Translations under genes and position numbers: made by a program | Part shown: piece by piece, positions 36,773 through 45,797 of the stretch | How the letters are laid out: every line of letters begins with the position of its first letter | How positions within the stretch are numbered: the first letter of the stretch is position 1 | The notes under the pieces: generated by a model | What the model was told of the DNA's origin: nothing | Databases searched by the model: none | What the model saw: the letters and a program-made list of their open reading frames with translations, nothing else | Assembly (NCBI GenBank): GCA_029882215.1 | Contig: JAOULC010000006.1 | Location: 1-64,000, forward strand | From: Gammaproteobacteria bacterium | Lineage (GTDB): Bacteria > Pseudomonadota > Gammaproteobacteria > SZUA-229 | Length of the DNA: 64,000 nucleotides | Direction: 5' to 3'

Positions 36773-38208
36773 AATCAAAATCTCATGCTTTTAAGCAGCA
36801 AGCAGCTGATGCATTAGTCAACGTCTCGTTGCAAAAAGCTCTGCTAAATGCAAAAGACGGTTTTATTGTCAAACGCAAAAAAGCCATGGATGAACTACCC
36901 GAGTTTGAGCGTCTGCGTACAAAAGCCATCGAAATAAAAGAGCACACACTGTCACACCTTGATCAGTACCTGGAATATTTTGAACAGCAGGTAATAAAAA
37001 GTGGCGGCACGGTTCACTGGGCCAGCACCACGACACAGGCTCAGCAAATCATCGTTGAGCTTTGCAAACAGGCAAACGCCCGTACCGTTACTAAAGGCAA
37101 ATCAATGGTTGGTGAAGAGGCCGCCATTAATGACGCGCTGGAAGCGGCCGGCTTTGAAGCCATTGAAACGGATTTGGGTGAATACATTATTCAGCTGGCT
37201 AACGAGCCACCAAGCCACATCATTGCGCCGGCAATACATAAGAGCAAACAGGAAATTGCCGATCTGTTTAAAGATCACCATAAAAAATATAATTTTAACA
37301 GCAAGCTGGAAACCATCCCGGAAATTGTCAATGAAGCACGCGAGGTACTGCGTGAAAAGTTTATTAATGCCGATGTCGGTATCACAGGGGCTAACTTTTT
37401 AGTGGCCGAAACCGGCTCAACACTTATCGTCACAAACGAAGGCAACGGCGATCTGACAGCAACACTGCCAAAAACACATATTGTCATATCCAGCATTGAA
37501 AAAGTGGTGCCCACACTGGAAGACACCTCTGTGTTGCTGCGTTTATTAGCACGCAGTGCAACCGGTCAGGAAATCACCTCCTACACTACTTTTTTTAACG
37601 GCCCGAAAAGAAACAGCGATATTGACGGCCCTGAAAATTTCCACGTAGTATTACTGGATAATGGTCGCAGCAACATGCTGCAAAATGAAAACCACGAAAT
37701 GTTAAAATGTATTCACTGTGGCGCCTGTCTGAACCACTGCCCTGTTTATAGTGCCATTGGCGGTCATGCTTATGGCTGGGTTTATCCGGGCCCGATGGGT
37801 TCCGTACTGACGCCTATTATGCAGGGCCTTGATGAAGCAAAAGATTTACCTTTTGCCTCCACTTTCTGTGGCCGCTGCGAAGAAGTCTGCCCATTATCAA
37901 TACCTCTGCCCAAATTATTGCGACAACATCGCAACCACATTCATCACGATAAACTCAATACATCACGCTCGCGACTTGGTCTGGCACTATGGGCATTTGT
38001 CGCCAGTCGCCCCGCTCTATACCGCCCATTGAGCAACAGCTTTATCAGAGCACTTGGCTGGCTGGGTAAAAAATCAGGCCGCTTCTCATGGCTACCCTTT
38101 GCTTCAGCCTGGACACAGTCAAAAGATTTACCGGCACCGGCAGCACAAAGTTTTATGTCGGCCTGGACTCAACAACAAGCAAAAAAGAAGAGCTCTGAAA
38201 ATGAATAA
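36769..38208 (+). CDS. lutB: L-lactate utilisation iron-sulfur protein LutB (LldF)
   Basis: The 479-residue protein has an LUD domain (about 70-300, with TGANFLVAETGSTLIVTNEGN split by position) and two ferredoxin-type clusters, CIHCGACLNHCPVY and CGRCEEVCPLSIPLPK, near residues 310-380. It is the electron-transfer subunit of LutABC. The C-terminal LutB domain is present (ASAWTQSKDLPAPA). It overlaps lutA by 4 bases and lutC by 8, a tight operon. Confidence 0.94.
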   Translation: MKSKSHAFKQQAADALVNVSLQKALLNAKDGFIVKRKKAMDELPEFERLRTKAIEIKEHTLSHLDQYLEYFEQQVIKSGGTVHWASTTTQAQQIIVELCKQANARTVTKGKSMVGEEAAINDALEAAGFEAIETDLGEYIIQLANEPPSHIIAPAIHKSKQEIADLFKDHHKKYNFNSKLETIPEIVNEAREVLREKFINADVGITGANFLVAETGSTLIVTNEGNGDLTATLPKTHIVISSIEKVVPTLEDTSVLLRLLARSATGQEITSYTTFFNGPKRNSDIDGPENFHVVLLDNGRSNMLQNENHEMLKCIHCGACLNHCPVYSAIGGHAYGWVYPGPMGSVLTPIMQGLDEAKDLPFASTFCGRCEEVCPLSIPLPKLLRQHRNHIHHDKLNTSRSRLGLALWAFVASRPALYRPLSNSFIRALGWLGKKSGRFSWLPFASAWTQSKDLPAPAAQSFMSAWTQQQAKKKSSENE

Positions 38209-38857
38209 TGCACGCGAAGAAATCTTCAACAGAATCAAAAGTAAAACCAGACAAAACGGTCAGGATGCAGCCAGCATTATTGAACGCAGGCTGTCAGCTC
38301 ACCAGCGCGGACCGGTGCCGGTATTTCCTGAAGAGTTGCTGGAACGTTTTATATTAAAACTTAAGAATGTTGTCGGTACGGTTAAAGAAATCAGCGATAT
38401 GTCAGAACTACCGGCGGCTGTTTCTGAATATTTATCATCGCTTAATGTGGAACAGAAAATAGTGACGGCTGTGCCTGAGATTCACAGCCTTAACTGGCCT
38501 GCAGATTTTGAAGTAAATAACCGCGCAGCCATTTCCAGTGATCTTTCCTCGGTTACCATGGCCTATGCTGCGGTGGCTGAAACCGGCACGCTTGTTCTGC
38601 AAGCGGCCAAAGAGACGCCAACCAGTTTAAACTTTTTACCCGATAATTTTATTTGTGTACTCAAGCAGCAAGATATTCATACCTCGATGGAAGATATCTG
38701 GGATGCTATTCGCAAAGACGACAAAGGCATGCCTCGTGTCGTCAATTTTATTACCGGGCCGTCACGTACCGCAGATGTCGAACAAACCATACAGCTTGGT
38801 GCGCATGGTCCGCGATACCTGCATGTGATTATTATCAGGCAAGCTGGCTCTGATTAG
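38201..38857 (+). CDS. lutC: L-lactate utilisation protein LutC (LldG)
   Basis: The ATG at 38201 gives MNNAREEIFNRIKSKTRQ, the family start, 8 bases inside the lutB end with GAAGAG upstream. The 218-residue LUD-domain protein has AYAAVAETGTLVL, PDNFICVLKQQDI and FITGPSRTADVEQTIQLGAHGP. It completes lutABC. Its last 23 bases overlap the convergent iclR gene. No lactate permease is adjacent, but a TRAP transporter lies downstream in the island. Confidence 0.93.
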   Translation: MNNAREEIFNRIKSKTRQNGQDAASIIERRLSAHQRGPVPVFPEELLERFILKLKNVVGTVKEISDMSELPAAVSEYLSSLNVEQKIVTAVPEIHSLNWPADFEVNNRAAISSDLSSVTMAYAAVAETGTLVLQAAKETPTSLNFLPDNFICVLKQQDIHTSMEDIWDAIRKDDKGMPRVVNFITGPSRTADVEQTIQLGAHGPRYLHVIIIRQAGSD

Positions 38858-39620
38858 CGGCCGGCTTCTTGCCGTAATACCCCAGGCTCTCTGACAACTG
38901 CCTGCCAGCCTCAATTACGATAGGCACCCATTCTTCTTTACGACGATCAATAGGTGCCGATATTGATAAACCTCCGGCAATATCACCGGTATTATTGTGT
39001 ATCAGCACACCAATACAACCCACCCCTAACTCCGCCTCTTCGTCATCGTAGGCAAAGCCATTAAGCTGTGCCTGCTGAGAGCGGATAATTAAATCATCGA
39101 TGTCTGTGATGGTGTTTTTTGTATATTCCGGCAAACCGGTTCTGGTGGCGTATTTACGGCACTCTTCCTCACCAGCCTCTGCCAGCATCAGTTTACCAAC
39201 AGCCGTTACGTGTAACGGCGCACGGCTACCAATAATCTGCTGCACGCGTATCATTTGTACACTGATTGAGCGTTCTACGTATATAACTTCATCATTTTCA
39301 CGGATTGTCAGGTTAACCGTTTCACCCAAAGCATCACGCAATTTTCTCATGATCGGTTTTGCCTGATGTCGCAAGCCCACACGTTGCCTTACATGCGATC
39401 CAAGGTGCAATAATTTAATACCCAGACGGTAATGACCGGCCTCGTCTCTTTCAACATACTGATTGTCCACCAATGAACCAAGAATACGAAATGCGGTAGA
39501 CGGGTGCAGCTCACTTTCTGCTGAGAGTATTTTCAAACTAACTGTGTCGTCATATCGGGCAATGATATTTAATAATAGTGCTGCCCGGTCAATAACTTGA
39601 ATCGCCGATTTCTTTATCAT
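38835..39620 (-). CDS. IclR-family transcriptional regulator
   Basis: The 261-residue protein has an N-terminal winged helix (VIDRAALLLNIIARYD, LHPSTAFRILGSLVDNQYV) and the IclR effector domain (LRDALGETVNLTIRENDEVIYVE, GKLMLAEA, GVGCIGVLIHN). IclR regulators typically control adjacent catabolic genes in response to a small carboxylate. It is divergent from the phosphoketolase-like gene, and three copies of a shared element lie between them, so it probably controls both itself and the TPP enzyme, kinase, aldolase and transporter genes. Confidence 0.93.
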   Translation of the reverse strand: MIKKSAIQVIDRAALLLNIIARYDDTVSLKILSAESELHPSTAFRILGSLVDNQYVERDEAGHYRLGIKLLHLGSHVRQRVGLRHQAKPIMRKLRDALGETVNLTIRENDEVIYVERSISVQMIRVQQIIGSRAPLHVTAVGKLMLAEAGEEECRKYATRTGLPEYTKNTITDIDDLIIRSQQAQLNGFAYDDEEAELGVGCIGVLIHNNTGDIAGGLSISAPIDRRKEEWVPIVIEAGRQLSESLGYYGKKPAANQSQLA

Positions 39621-39633
39621 ACCTTCCCCATTT

Positions 39634-39881
39634 CATAATACGATAACGATTGCGTATCGTGATATTACATATCATACATTATCTTTCTGGCTGTTCCAGT
39701 CATTTACGCCTATATAAATGTACAGGAACTCTTTCTTCGTTCTCGCATTATGAAAACGATTACGTATTGTGAAATACTGTATCTTATTTTATTCTACATG
39801 TGTTCCCAAAACCAAGTTAAAAATCGACAAGGAACTTTTACGCACTTTTCATATTGTGAAAACGATTATGGATTGTGAAAT
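39634..39881. promoter_or_regulatory. Three operator-like repeats between iclR and the phosphoketolase-like gene
   Basis: Three 24-base elements run in the same orientation at 39642-39665, 39752-39775 and 39858-39881. They share AACGATT followed by a GT-rich middle and GTGA[TA]AT. Copies 2 and 3 are each preceded by TGAA. Copy 1 has inverted arms ACGATA and TATCGT. Spacings are 110 and 106 bases, close to whole helical turns apart. I saw no further copy upstream of lutA, glcB or dctP. The 343-base gap has no gene; short frames in it overlap the repeats. Confidence 0.72.
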
Positions 39882-39963
39882 TCAACTACATGTTTTAAGG
39901 TTATACCTGCGAAAAATCAGGTCCAACCCGTACGGCAAACCTCGTACAGTTAGGAGATAATTG

Positions 39964-42183
39964 ATGAGTACAGACAACGTATCACAAGCAACAACCGCAC
40001 CTTCATTTTGTGAAGGTATCCAGCACTATGGCGATGCATGGCCTCAATATAGTGAAAAGGCTACAACGGCTGTTATTGCAGATGGTCAGAGTGCTGTCAG
40101 CGACTGTACTACTCCGGAAGCTGTATTTCAGACTCAGTTAATGGCTGATGCCCTGCGCTACCTGACCCTACAGGTTTGTGGTTCTAAAGGCTCCGGTCAT
40201 CCGGGTGGTTTTGCATCAAGCGCTGACGCTTATGCATCGCTGGTTATGTTAGGCCACACCAATATCGTTACCGAGGTAGGTCATCACGCACCTGGCTTTT
40301 ACAGCGCAATGTTCCTTGATACTTCTTTACAAGAAATGGGCATTAACACCGTTTCTGATATGCACACACGCTTTCGTGAACGCGAAGGTCTGCTAGGTCA
40401 CTTATCTGGCGCAGTTCCTGGCCTGCTGGCTCCTGCAGGTCCATTAGGACAAGGTCAGCACTTTGCGATGGCCGGTGCTCTGTTACACCCTGATAAATTA
40501 TTCCCGTTCACAATGGGTGATGGTGGTATGGGCGAACCGTACATCCTGTCAGCCATGATGCACTTCAACACCGCATACCCTGAGTCAACTAACTTCCTGC
40601 CAACATTAGTATGGAATGGTTACAGTCAGGAACATCATTCAATGGTTTCACGTATGACCAATGAAGAGATGACAAACTACTGGACAGGCCACGGCTTTAA
40701 AGAAGTGGTTATTGTTGATGCTAAAGAATTTGATGATGCAAATCAGGAAGGTGCTTATGTGGATAGCACTCAGTTCTCATTTGAAAATCGTCTGAAATTC
40801 AGCCAGGCAATGCTTGAAGGTACAAACAAAGCAGCAACTTCTGCAATGAACGGTACATTAACTGTACTGATCATCAAGCAATTAAAAGGTGCCGGCGTTC
40901 ATGCACTAGGTGCTAAGTCACATAACTTATACCCTGCTGACACTTTAGATCAGCCACATATTATTGCCGGTTTACAGCGTCGTGCGCTTAACCCGGATGC
41001 ATGGCAAATTGTACGTGATAATTTCTCACGCGCAGGTGGTGGTCCGGCTGTTAAAACCTCTGTTACCGAACATGTTCTTGAACTCACGCCGTTACCAAAA
41101 TTACCGGCACAAGAATTTAGCAAAGAAGAAAAAGCCGTTCCGGCTACTGCAATGGGCGCATTAGTTGCCGCTGTTGGCCAAATCGACAAACGTTACGTGG
41201 TTTGTAATGCCGACGGTAATGAAGCATCTGCAATGAAGAACATTAATGATGCATTAAAAATTCGTCACCCGACTGTTGATCCGCTTTATAACCAGGAGCC
41301 AAACGGTCAGGTTTACGAGCCATTAAATGAAGATGCCTGTGCCGGTCTTGCGGCTGGTCTGTCATTATTCGGATCACGTGCGATCTGGTTATCGTATGAA
41401 AGCTTTGCCATCAACGGCTGGCCAATTGTTCAGACTGTTACTCAGGCAATGGCTGAACTGCGTCGTAAAACACCGTCTGTTGTCAGCATGTTTACAGCAG
41501 GTGCACTGGAGCAGGGCCGTAACGGCTGGACTCATCAGCGCCCTGAAATTGAAAACTTTTTTGCCGGTATGATGCGTAATGGTAATGTTTACCCGTTATT
41601 CCCTTGCGATGCGAACTCTATTCAGGTGGCTTATGAATGGGCAACGAACACCTACAACAAAGGCATGGTGATTATTGCTTCTAAGAGCCCGTTACCCGTT
41701 TACATGACACTTGAAGAATCTTTGCATGCAATCGAAGTGGGTGCGGCAACAATTTACGAAAGTCAGTCAGGTGATAAAGGTACGATAGTCTTTGCAGTCA
41801 CAGGTGACATGGTATTCCTGCCAGTGTTTGAAGCAAAAGACCAGCTTGAAGCCGATGGTTATCGTGTACGTATTGTTGCGGTTGTAAACCCTCGCCGTTT
41901 ATATCGCCCGACGGATGTTGCATGGGATACGGTATCAGAGCCGGATAACACATTTATGGACGATGATCACTTTAACGCCCTGTTTGACGCCGATATTTTA
42001 TTCGCCGTCAGTGGTGGCCCAAGTGCTCCATTAGAGCCTGTTGTATTACGTACTCGTGCTGCAAAACGTGACACTTTCTGCTGGAAGCGCGGTGAAACCA
42101 CTGCCTCTCCAACAGAGATCATGAACTTCAACGGCATTACTGCTGAAGCCATGTGTAACCGCGTTAAAACGTTCACTAAATAA
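39964..42183 (+). CDS. Divergent phosphoketolase-like thiamine diphosphate enzyme
   Basis: The ATG at 39964 lies 7 bases after a GGAG site; a TTG one codon earlier is less likely. The 739-residue protein has a transketolase-like SGHPGG at 77-82 and the ThDP/metal motif GDGG at 185 with Asn218 in NGYS. The C-terminal half matches phosphoketolases: GQVYEPLNEDACAGLAAGLS, LSYESFAINGWPIVQ, and NGWTHQRPEIENF, which parallels the NGFSHQDPG of known enzymes. It is 50 to 90 residues shorter than xylulose-5-phosphate phosphoketolases and carries GDGGMGE instead of GDGEAETG, so its substrate is probably different. A product such as acetyl phosphate from a ketose phosphate or glycolaldehyde is inferred. 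It heads the kinase-aldolase-TRAP cluster. Confidence 0.8.
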   Translation: MSTDNVSQATTAPSFCEGIQHYGDAWPQYSEKATTAVIADGQSAVSDCTTPEAVFQTQLMADALRYLTLQVCGSKGSGHPGGFASSADAYASLVMLGHTNIVTEVGHHAPGFYSAMFLDTSLQEMGINTVSDMHTRFREREGLLGHLSGAVPGLLAPAGPLGQGQHFAMAGALLHPDKLFPFTMGDGGMGEPYILSAMMHFNTAYPESTNFLPTLVWNGYSQEHHSMVSRMTNEEMTNYWTGHGFKEVVIVDAKEFDDANQEGAYVDSTQFSFENRLKFSQAMLEGTNKAATSAMNGTLTVLIIKQLKGAGVHALGAKSHNLYPADTLDQPHIIAGLQRRALNPDAWQIVRDNFSRAGGGPAVKTSVTEHVLELTPLPKLPAQEFSKEEKAVPATAMGALVAAVGQIDKRYVVCNADGNEASAMKNINDALKIRHPTVDPLYNQEPNGQVYEPLNEDACAGLAAGLSLFGSRAIWLSYESFAINGWPIVQTVTQAMAELRRKTPSVVSMFTAGALEQGRNGWTHQRPEIENFFAGMMRNGNVYPLFPCDANSIQVAYEWATNTYNKGMVIIASKSPLPVYMTLEESLHAIEVGAATIYESQSGDKGTIVFAVTGDMVFLPVFEAKDQLEADGYRVRIVAVVNPRRLYRPTDVAWDTVSEPDNTFMDDDHFNALFDADILFAVSGGPSAPLEPVVLRTRAAKRDTFCWKRGETTASPTEIMNFNGITAEAMCNRVKTFTK

Positions 42184-42196
42184 ATAGTGAATTTTT

Positions 42197-42266
42197 CCGT
42201 GCAAAGGCAACACCTCCTCTTGCGTCGCCATAGCGTTGACCTTTTTTAGCCTTTGCACGGTTTTTT
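42197..42266 (+). terminator. Long-loop terminator after the phosphoketolase-like gene
   Basis: CCGTGCAAAGGC and GCCTTTGCACGG form a perfect 12-bp stem around a 40-base loop and are followed by TTTTTT. The loop contains ACACCTCCTCTTGCG, whose CCTCCT complements Shine-Dalgarno sequences. The element may partly terminate transcription between the TPP enzyme and the DUF1537 kinase, or give a 3-prime-derived small RNA. Confidence 0.75.
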
Positions 42267-42299
42267 AATTTTAATGACGAATTATTTGATTAAAAAATT

Positions 42300-43622
42300 A
42301 TGAATAATACAAAAATAATTGTTTTAGATGACGATCCAACCGGCTCACAAACTGTTCATAGCTGTTTGTTAGTCACCCGCTGGGATGTTGATACATTGCG
42401 TGAAGCAATGCTTGACTCAGCCCCGCTGTTTTTCGTGCTGACAAACACTCGCGGTATGGATGCAGAAAATGCAGCCAGTATTACCCGCGATGTGTGCCAG
42501 AATGTTCAGATCGTCCTCAACGAATTAAAAGACAAGGGTCAGATTATTAACCCGATTCTTGTTAGTCGCTCCGATTCAACTCTGCGTGGCCACTACCCCG
42601 TCGAGACAGATGTAATTGCCGATGAGTTAGGTCCGTTCGACGCGCACTTTCTGGTGCCTGCTTTCTTTGAAGGAGGTCGCATCACGCGTGACAGCATTCA
42701 TTACCTGATCGTTGACGGTAAAGAAATACCGGTACATGAAACCGAATTTGCCAATGATTCTGTTTTCGGTTATTCACACAGTTATTTACCGGACTATGTA
42801 GAAGAAAAAACAACCGGCAAAATCAAAGCCGGTCAGGTAGAACGCTTTTTGCTAGATGATGTACGCGGTGACTGCATGGACCGCTTATTAAATTTACAGG
42901 GCAATGTCTGCTGCGCAGTTGACAGTGAAACACAGGCTGATCTGAATCATTTTGCCAGCCAGCTGACAGCCGCCGCTGCACAGGGCAAACGCTTTTTATT
43001 CCGTAGTGCAGCCAGTTTATTAACATCACTTGCTAATTTACCGGCGCAACCGGTTGCGGCTGAATCTATGTCTGATTATGTTAGAGGCGGCAAAGCCGGC
43101 GCTATCATTGTCGGCTCTCATGTTAAAAAGACAACACAACAACTGGGGCATCTTCTGAAACAAGAAGGCATCTATGCACTGGAAGTCGATGTGCAGAGAA
43201 TTGCTACTGAACGTGCATCATTACTTGAAGAAGTCATCAATCAGGCAAACGACGCACACAGCAAAAACTTAACAATGGTTGTGTATACCAGCCGCGTTGA
43301 AAAAGTATTTGCCGATCAGCAAACCCGTCTGGCATTTGGTGAAGAAGTCTCAGCTTTCTTAATGGATGTTGTACGTAACTTACCGACGACTCTGGGCTTT
43401 CTTATCAGCAAGGGCGGCATTACATCGAACGATGTACTGAGCAGTGGTTTAGCCCTGCGAACATCCCGCGTTGTTGGCCAGATTTTAGCCGGCTGCTCTG
43501 TTGTCTGCTGCCCTGCCGACCATCCGCGTTATGCTGATATGCCGGTAGTTATTTTCCCCGGCAATGTCGGTGATGATGAGGCACTTGCCACCGCCTATAA
43601 ACGCCTTGCTAAGAAGGATTGA
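42300..43622 (+). CDS. DUF1537 four-carbon acid sugar kinase family protein
   Basis: The 440-residue protein has the N-terminal DDDPTGSQTVHS, SRSDSTLRGHYPVE substrate motif and the C-terminal nucleotide-binding GFLISKGGITSNDVLSSGL. Characterised relatives (OtnK, DtnK) phosphorylate D-erythronate, L-threonate or related acids at C4 with ATP. The usual partner PdxA2 or OtnC is absent; instead a class II ketose-bisphosphate-type aldolase gene follows after 3 bases. This points to a different acid or ketose substrate that is phosphorylated and then cleaved. Confidence 0.88.
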   Translation: MNNTKIIVLDDDPTGSQTVHSCLLVTRWDVDTLREAMLDSAPLFFVLTNTRGMDAENAASITRDVCQNVQIVLNELKDKGQIINPILVSRSDSTLRGHYPVETDVIADELGPFDAHFLVPAFFEGGRITRDSIHYLIVDGKEIPVHETEFANDSVFGYSHSYLPDYVEEKTTGKIKAGQVERFLLDDVRGDCMDRLLNLQGNVCCAVDSETQADLNHFASQLTAAAAQGKRFLFRSAASLLTSLANLPAQPVAAESMSDYVRGGKAGAIIVGSHVKKTTQQLGHLLKQEGIYALEVDVQRIATERASLLEEVINQANDAHSKNLTMVVYTSRVEKVFADQQTRLAFGEEVSAFLMDVVRNLPTTLGFLISKGGITSNDVLSSGLALRTSRVVGQILAGCSVVCCPADHPRYADMPVVIFPGNVGDDEALATAYKRLAKKD

Positions 43623-43625
43623 GCC

Positions 43626-44474
43626 ATGATTAATAATCTCGCTCAGGTATTAAAACTCCAGTCGCAGTCAGCGGCTGGTTCTTTCAATATACTTGATCTT
43701 GATATGGCATTTAGTATTTTAGACAGTGCCGAAGAGTTACAATTACCCGTCATCATTGGTATTGCCAGTCGTCACTTTGATGACATACGCGCACCGCTAT
43801 TAGTACCCTCAATTTTAAAAGCAATGGAAACTGCAACAATCCCTGTTGCATTACATCTTGATCATGCTGCTCCCGATCAGCTAGAGATGATTCAAAAAGC
43901 ACTTGATTTAGGTTTCACCAGTATCATGATTGACGGCTCTCTTTTGCCACTATGTGAAAACATCGCGGTCACTCAGAAAGTGGTTGAGCTTAGCCACAGC
44001 TACAATGCAAGCGTTGAAGGCGAAATTGGCGGTATTGCCGGTGAAGAAGGTGTCGCTGATACCGATCAGGATGCACCGGAAGAAACACCTTATACTAATG
44101 TTGCTGAAGCACAACAATTTATTAATGAAACATCAGTGGATGCACTCGCCATTGCTGTTGGCACTGCTCATGGTATATACAACTGTGAGCCGCATATTAA
44201 TTTTGATGTGATCAAAGAAATTTCAGCAATAACTAATATTCCTCTGGTAATGCACGGCGCTACCGGAGTTTCAGATAAAGCAATACAAATTGCTGTCGAA
44301 AATGGCATCAGAAAAATAAATTATTTTTCTGGTTTATTACAAACCGCCATGAATGAAGTCAGACTCTGTAATACAACGAGTAATGATTATTTAAGCTTTA
44401 AACGTACAATTTCTAACCAATGGAGCAGTGCTATTACAGAACAAATGAAATTATTTTCTAATCTGAGTAAATAA
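43626..44474 (+). CDS. Class II ketose-bisphosphate aldolase family protein
   Basis: The 282-residue TIM-barrel protein resembles GatY/KbaY and class II fructose-bisphosphate aldolases: VALHLDHAAPDQLEMIQKAL (catalytic Asp and zinc His), SIMIDGSLLP, SVEGEIGGIAGEE, AVGTAHGIY and VMHGATGVSD (zinc His residues). It should cleave a phosphorylated ketose or keto acid to DHAP or a related ketone and an aldehyde. It lies 3 bases after the DUF1537 kinase, so it probably acts on that kinase's product or a derivative. The aldehyde partner could be glycolaldehyde or glyoxylate, linking to the phosphoketolase-like enzyme and GlcB; this is inference. Confidence 0.85.
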   Translation: MINNLAQVLKLQSQSAAGSFNILDLDMAFSILDSAEELQLPVIIGIASRHFDDIRAPLLVPSILKAMETATIPVALHLDHAAPDQLEMIQKALDLGFTSIMIDGSLLPLCENIAVTQKVVELSHSYNASVEGEIGGIAGEEGVADTDQDAPEETPYTNVAEAQQFINETSVDALAIAVGTAHGIYNCEPHINFDVIKEISAITNIPLVMHGATGVSDKAIQIAVENGIRKINYFSGLLQTAMNEVRLCNTTSNDYLSFKRTISNQWSSAITEQMKLFSNLSK

Positions 44475-44588
44475 GTTTTAAAAAAACTTAGCCTAGAGAG
44501 TTGTATCATTATAGTATAGCAAGGCAATAAAAATTCGGGCTGGGTTTTCCCAAACCCGATGTAATAACGACCAACGAGGAGTCGAAAA

Positions 44589-45731
44589 ATGAAAGAGGAT
44601 AAGAAGTCAGTCATTATCACGGACGGTGGTAAAAAAGCCACTAATCGTCGCGATTTCATTAAATCAGCGGCCGCAGTCGGCGGAACAGCAATCTTAGGCG
44701 CACCTATGATTGCAAACGCAAAAGCGAAAAGCCAGACCTGGAAAATTCAGACGACCTGGGATGCCGGTACAACTGGTTACACTCTGTTCGAAGAATGGTG
44801 TAATGGTTTTGCGGAAAAGTCAAACGGCGAACTGAAAGTTAAACCTTTCGCAGCTAAATCAGTTGCAGCTGATAACAATGCATTATTTGAAGCTGTTAAA
44901 ACTGGTGTATTACAAGGTATGAACCCGTTTACTTTGTACTGGGCTGGTAAAATTCCTGCAACAGTATTCCTGTCATCATACCCTGCCGGTCCTGACCAGC
45001 CATCGCAGTGGGACACAATGTTCTACGGTCTTGGCATGTTAGAAATGGCACGTAAGATCTATGCTAAGCAAGGTCTGGTTTATGTTGGTCCGATTCACCA
45101 TGATGCAAATATCATCCACTCTAAAAAGCCATTAAACAGCTTAAAAGATTTCGATGGTCTGAAACTACGTGTTCCAGGCGGCATGGTATCTGAAGTATTC
45201 CAGGCATTCGGTGCGAGCACTGTAAGTATTCCTGGTTCAGACATCTTCCCTGCTCTTGAAAAAGGCACAATCGATGCAGCTGACTACGTTGGCCCTGCGG
45301 TAAACTGGGATCTTGGCTTTGGTCAGGTAACTAACAACATTATGTTTGGACCTCCGGGCATGATGTCTATTTACCAGGCAGTTGACGTAATGGATCTGAC
45401 TGTTAACCAGCGTGCATGGAACCGTCTGTCTCCAGCAATGAAGTCAATGGTTGAAGAGCAGGTTAAATCTTACTCACTGAAGCATTACACTACTATTCAG
45501 AAGCGTAATGTTGATGCACTGGTTAAGTTCAAAGATTCAGGCAGTGTTGTAAACCGCCTGAGTGCAGAAGACGTAGCAGAATGGCGTCGTAAAGCGATTC
45601 CAATCTGGTACAAATGGGCTAACAAAGATGCAGACTCGAAAGCTGTTTTCAAACTGCAACTTGATTATATGACTAACGACATTATGGGTTATTTAACACC
45701 AGAAGATCTTAAAGGTCATTCACTTAAGTAA
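44589..45731 (+). CDS. dctP: TRAP transporter substrate-binding protein DctP, Tat-type signal
   Basis: The 380-residue protein has a twin-arginine signal (TNRRDFIKSAAAVGG, Arg20-Arg21), so it is likely exported folded, and the DctP fold (WKIQTTWDAG, LKDFDGLKLRVPGGMVSEVF, the carboxylate-binding Arg in LRVPG, and AADYVGPAVNWDLGF). Residues such as WDLGF and YVGP resemble binders of small keto or hydroxy carboxylates. A GAGGAGT site precedes the ATG, and an imperfect hairpin (44535-44559) sits just upstream. It is the first gene of dctPQM and follows the aldolase by 114 bases. Confidence 0.93.
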   Translation: MKEDKKSVIITDGGKKATNRRDFIKSAAAVGGTAILGAPMIANAKAKSQTWKIQTTWDAGTTGYTLFEEWCNGFAEKSNGELKVKPFAAKSVAADNNALFEAVKTGVLQGMNPFTLYWAGKIPATVFLSSYPAGPDQPSQWDTMFYGLGMLEMARKIYAKQGLVYVGPIHHDANIIHSKKPLNSLKDFDGLKLRVPGGMVSEVFQAFGASTVSIPGSDIFPALEKGTIDAADYVGPAVNWDLGFGQVTNNIMFGPPGMMSIYQAVDVMDLTVNQRAWNRLSPAMKSMVEEQVKSYSLKHYTTIQKRNVDALVKFKDSGSVVNRLSAEDVAEWRRKAIPIWYKWANKDADSKAVFKLQLDYMTNDIMGYLTPEDLKGHSLK

Positions 45732-45751
45732 TTTAAGTTAGCTTAAAGTGT

Positions 45752-45797
45752 AATGAGGAGAGCATAGTCTTATGCCCTCCTCATTCATATATTTTTT
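45752..45797 (+). promoter_or_regulatory. Intercistronic hairpin between dctP and dctQ
   Basis: AATGAGGAG pairs with CTCCTCATT, and an inner GCATA with TATGC around a 4-base loop; a T-run (TTTTTT) follows at 45792. It could attenuate dctQM relative to dctP or stabilise the dctP mRNA, matching the need for excess binding protein. Confidence 0.7.

Noticed and set aside
39634-39881. CRISPR array suggested by spaced repeats
   Set aside because: Only three imperfect copies with about 82-86 base spacers and no cas genes; better explained as operators.
39769-39960. 63-codon plus-strand frame upstream of the phosphoketolase-like gene
   Set aside because: It covers operator-like repeats, has no ribosome site and an unlikely composition; treated as regulatory DNA.
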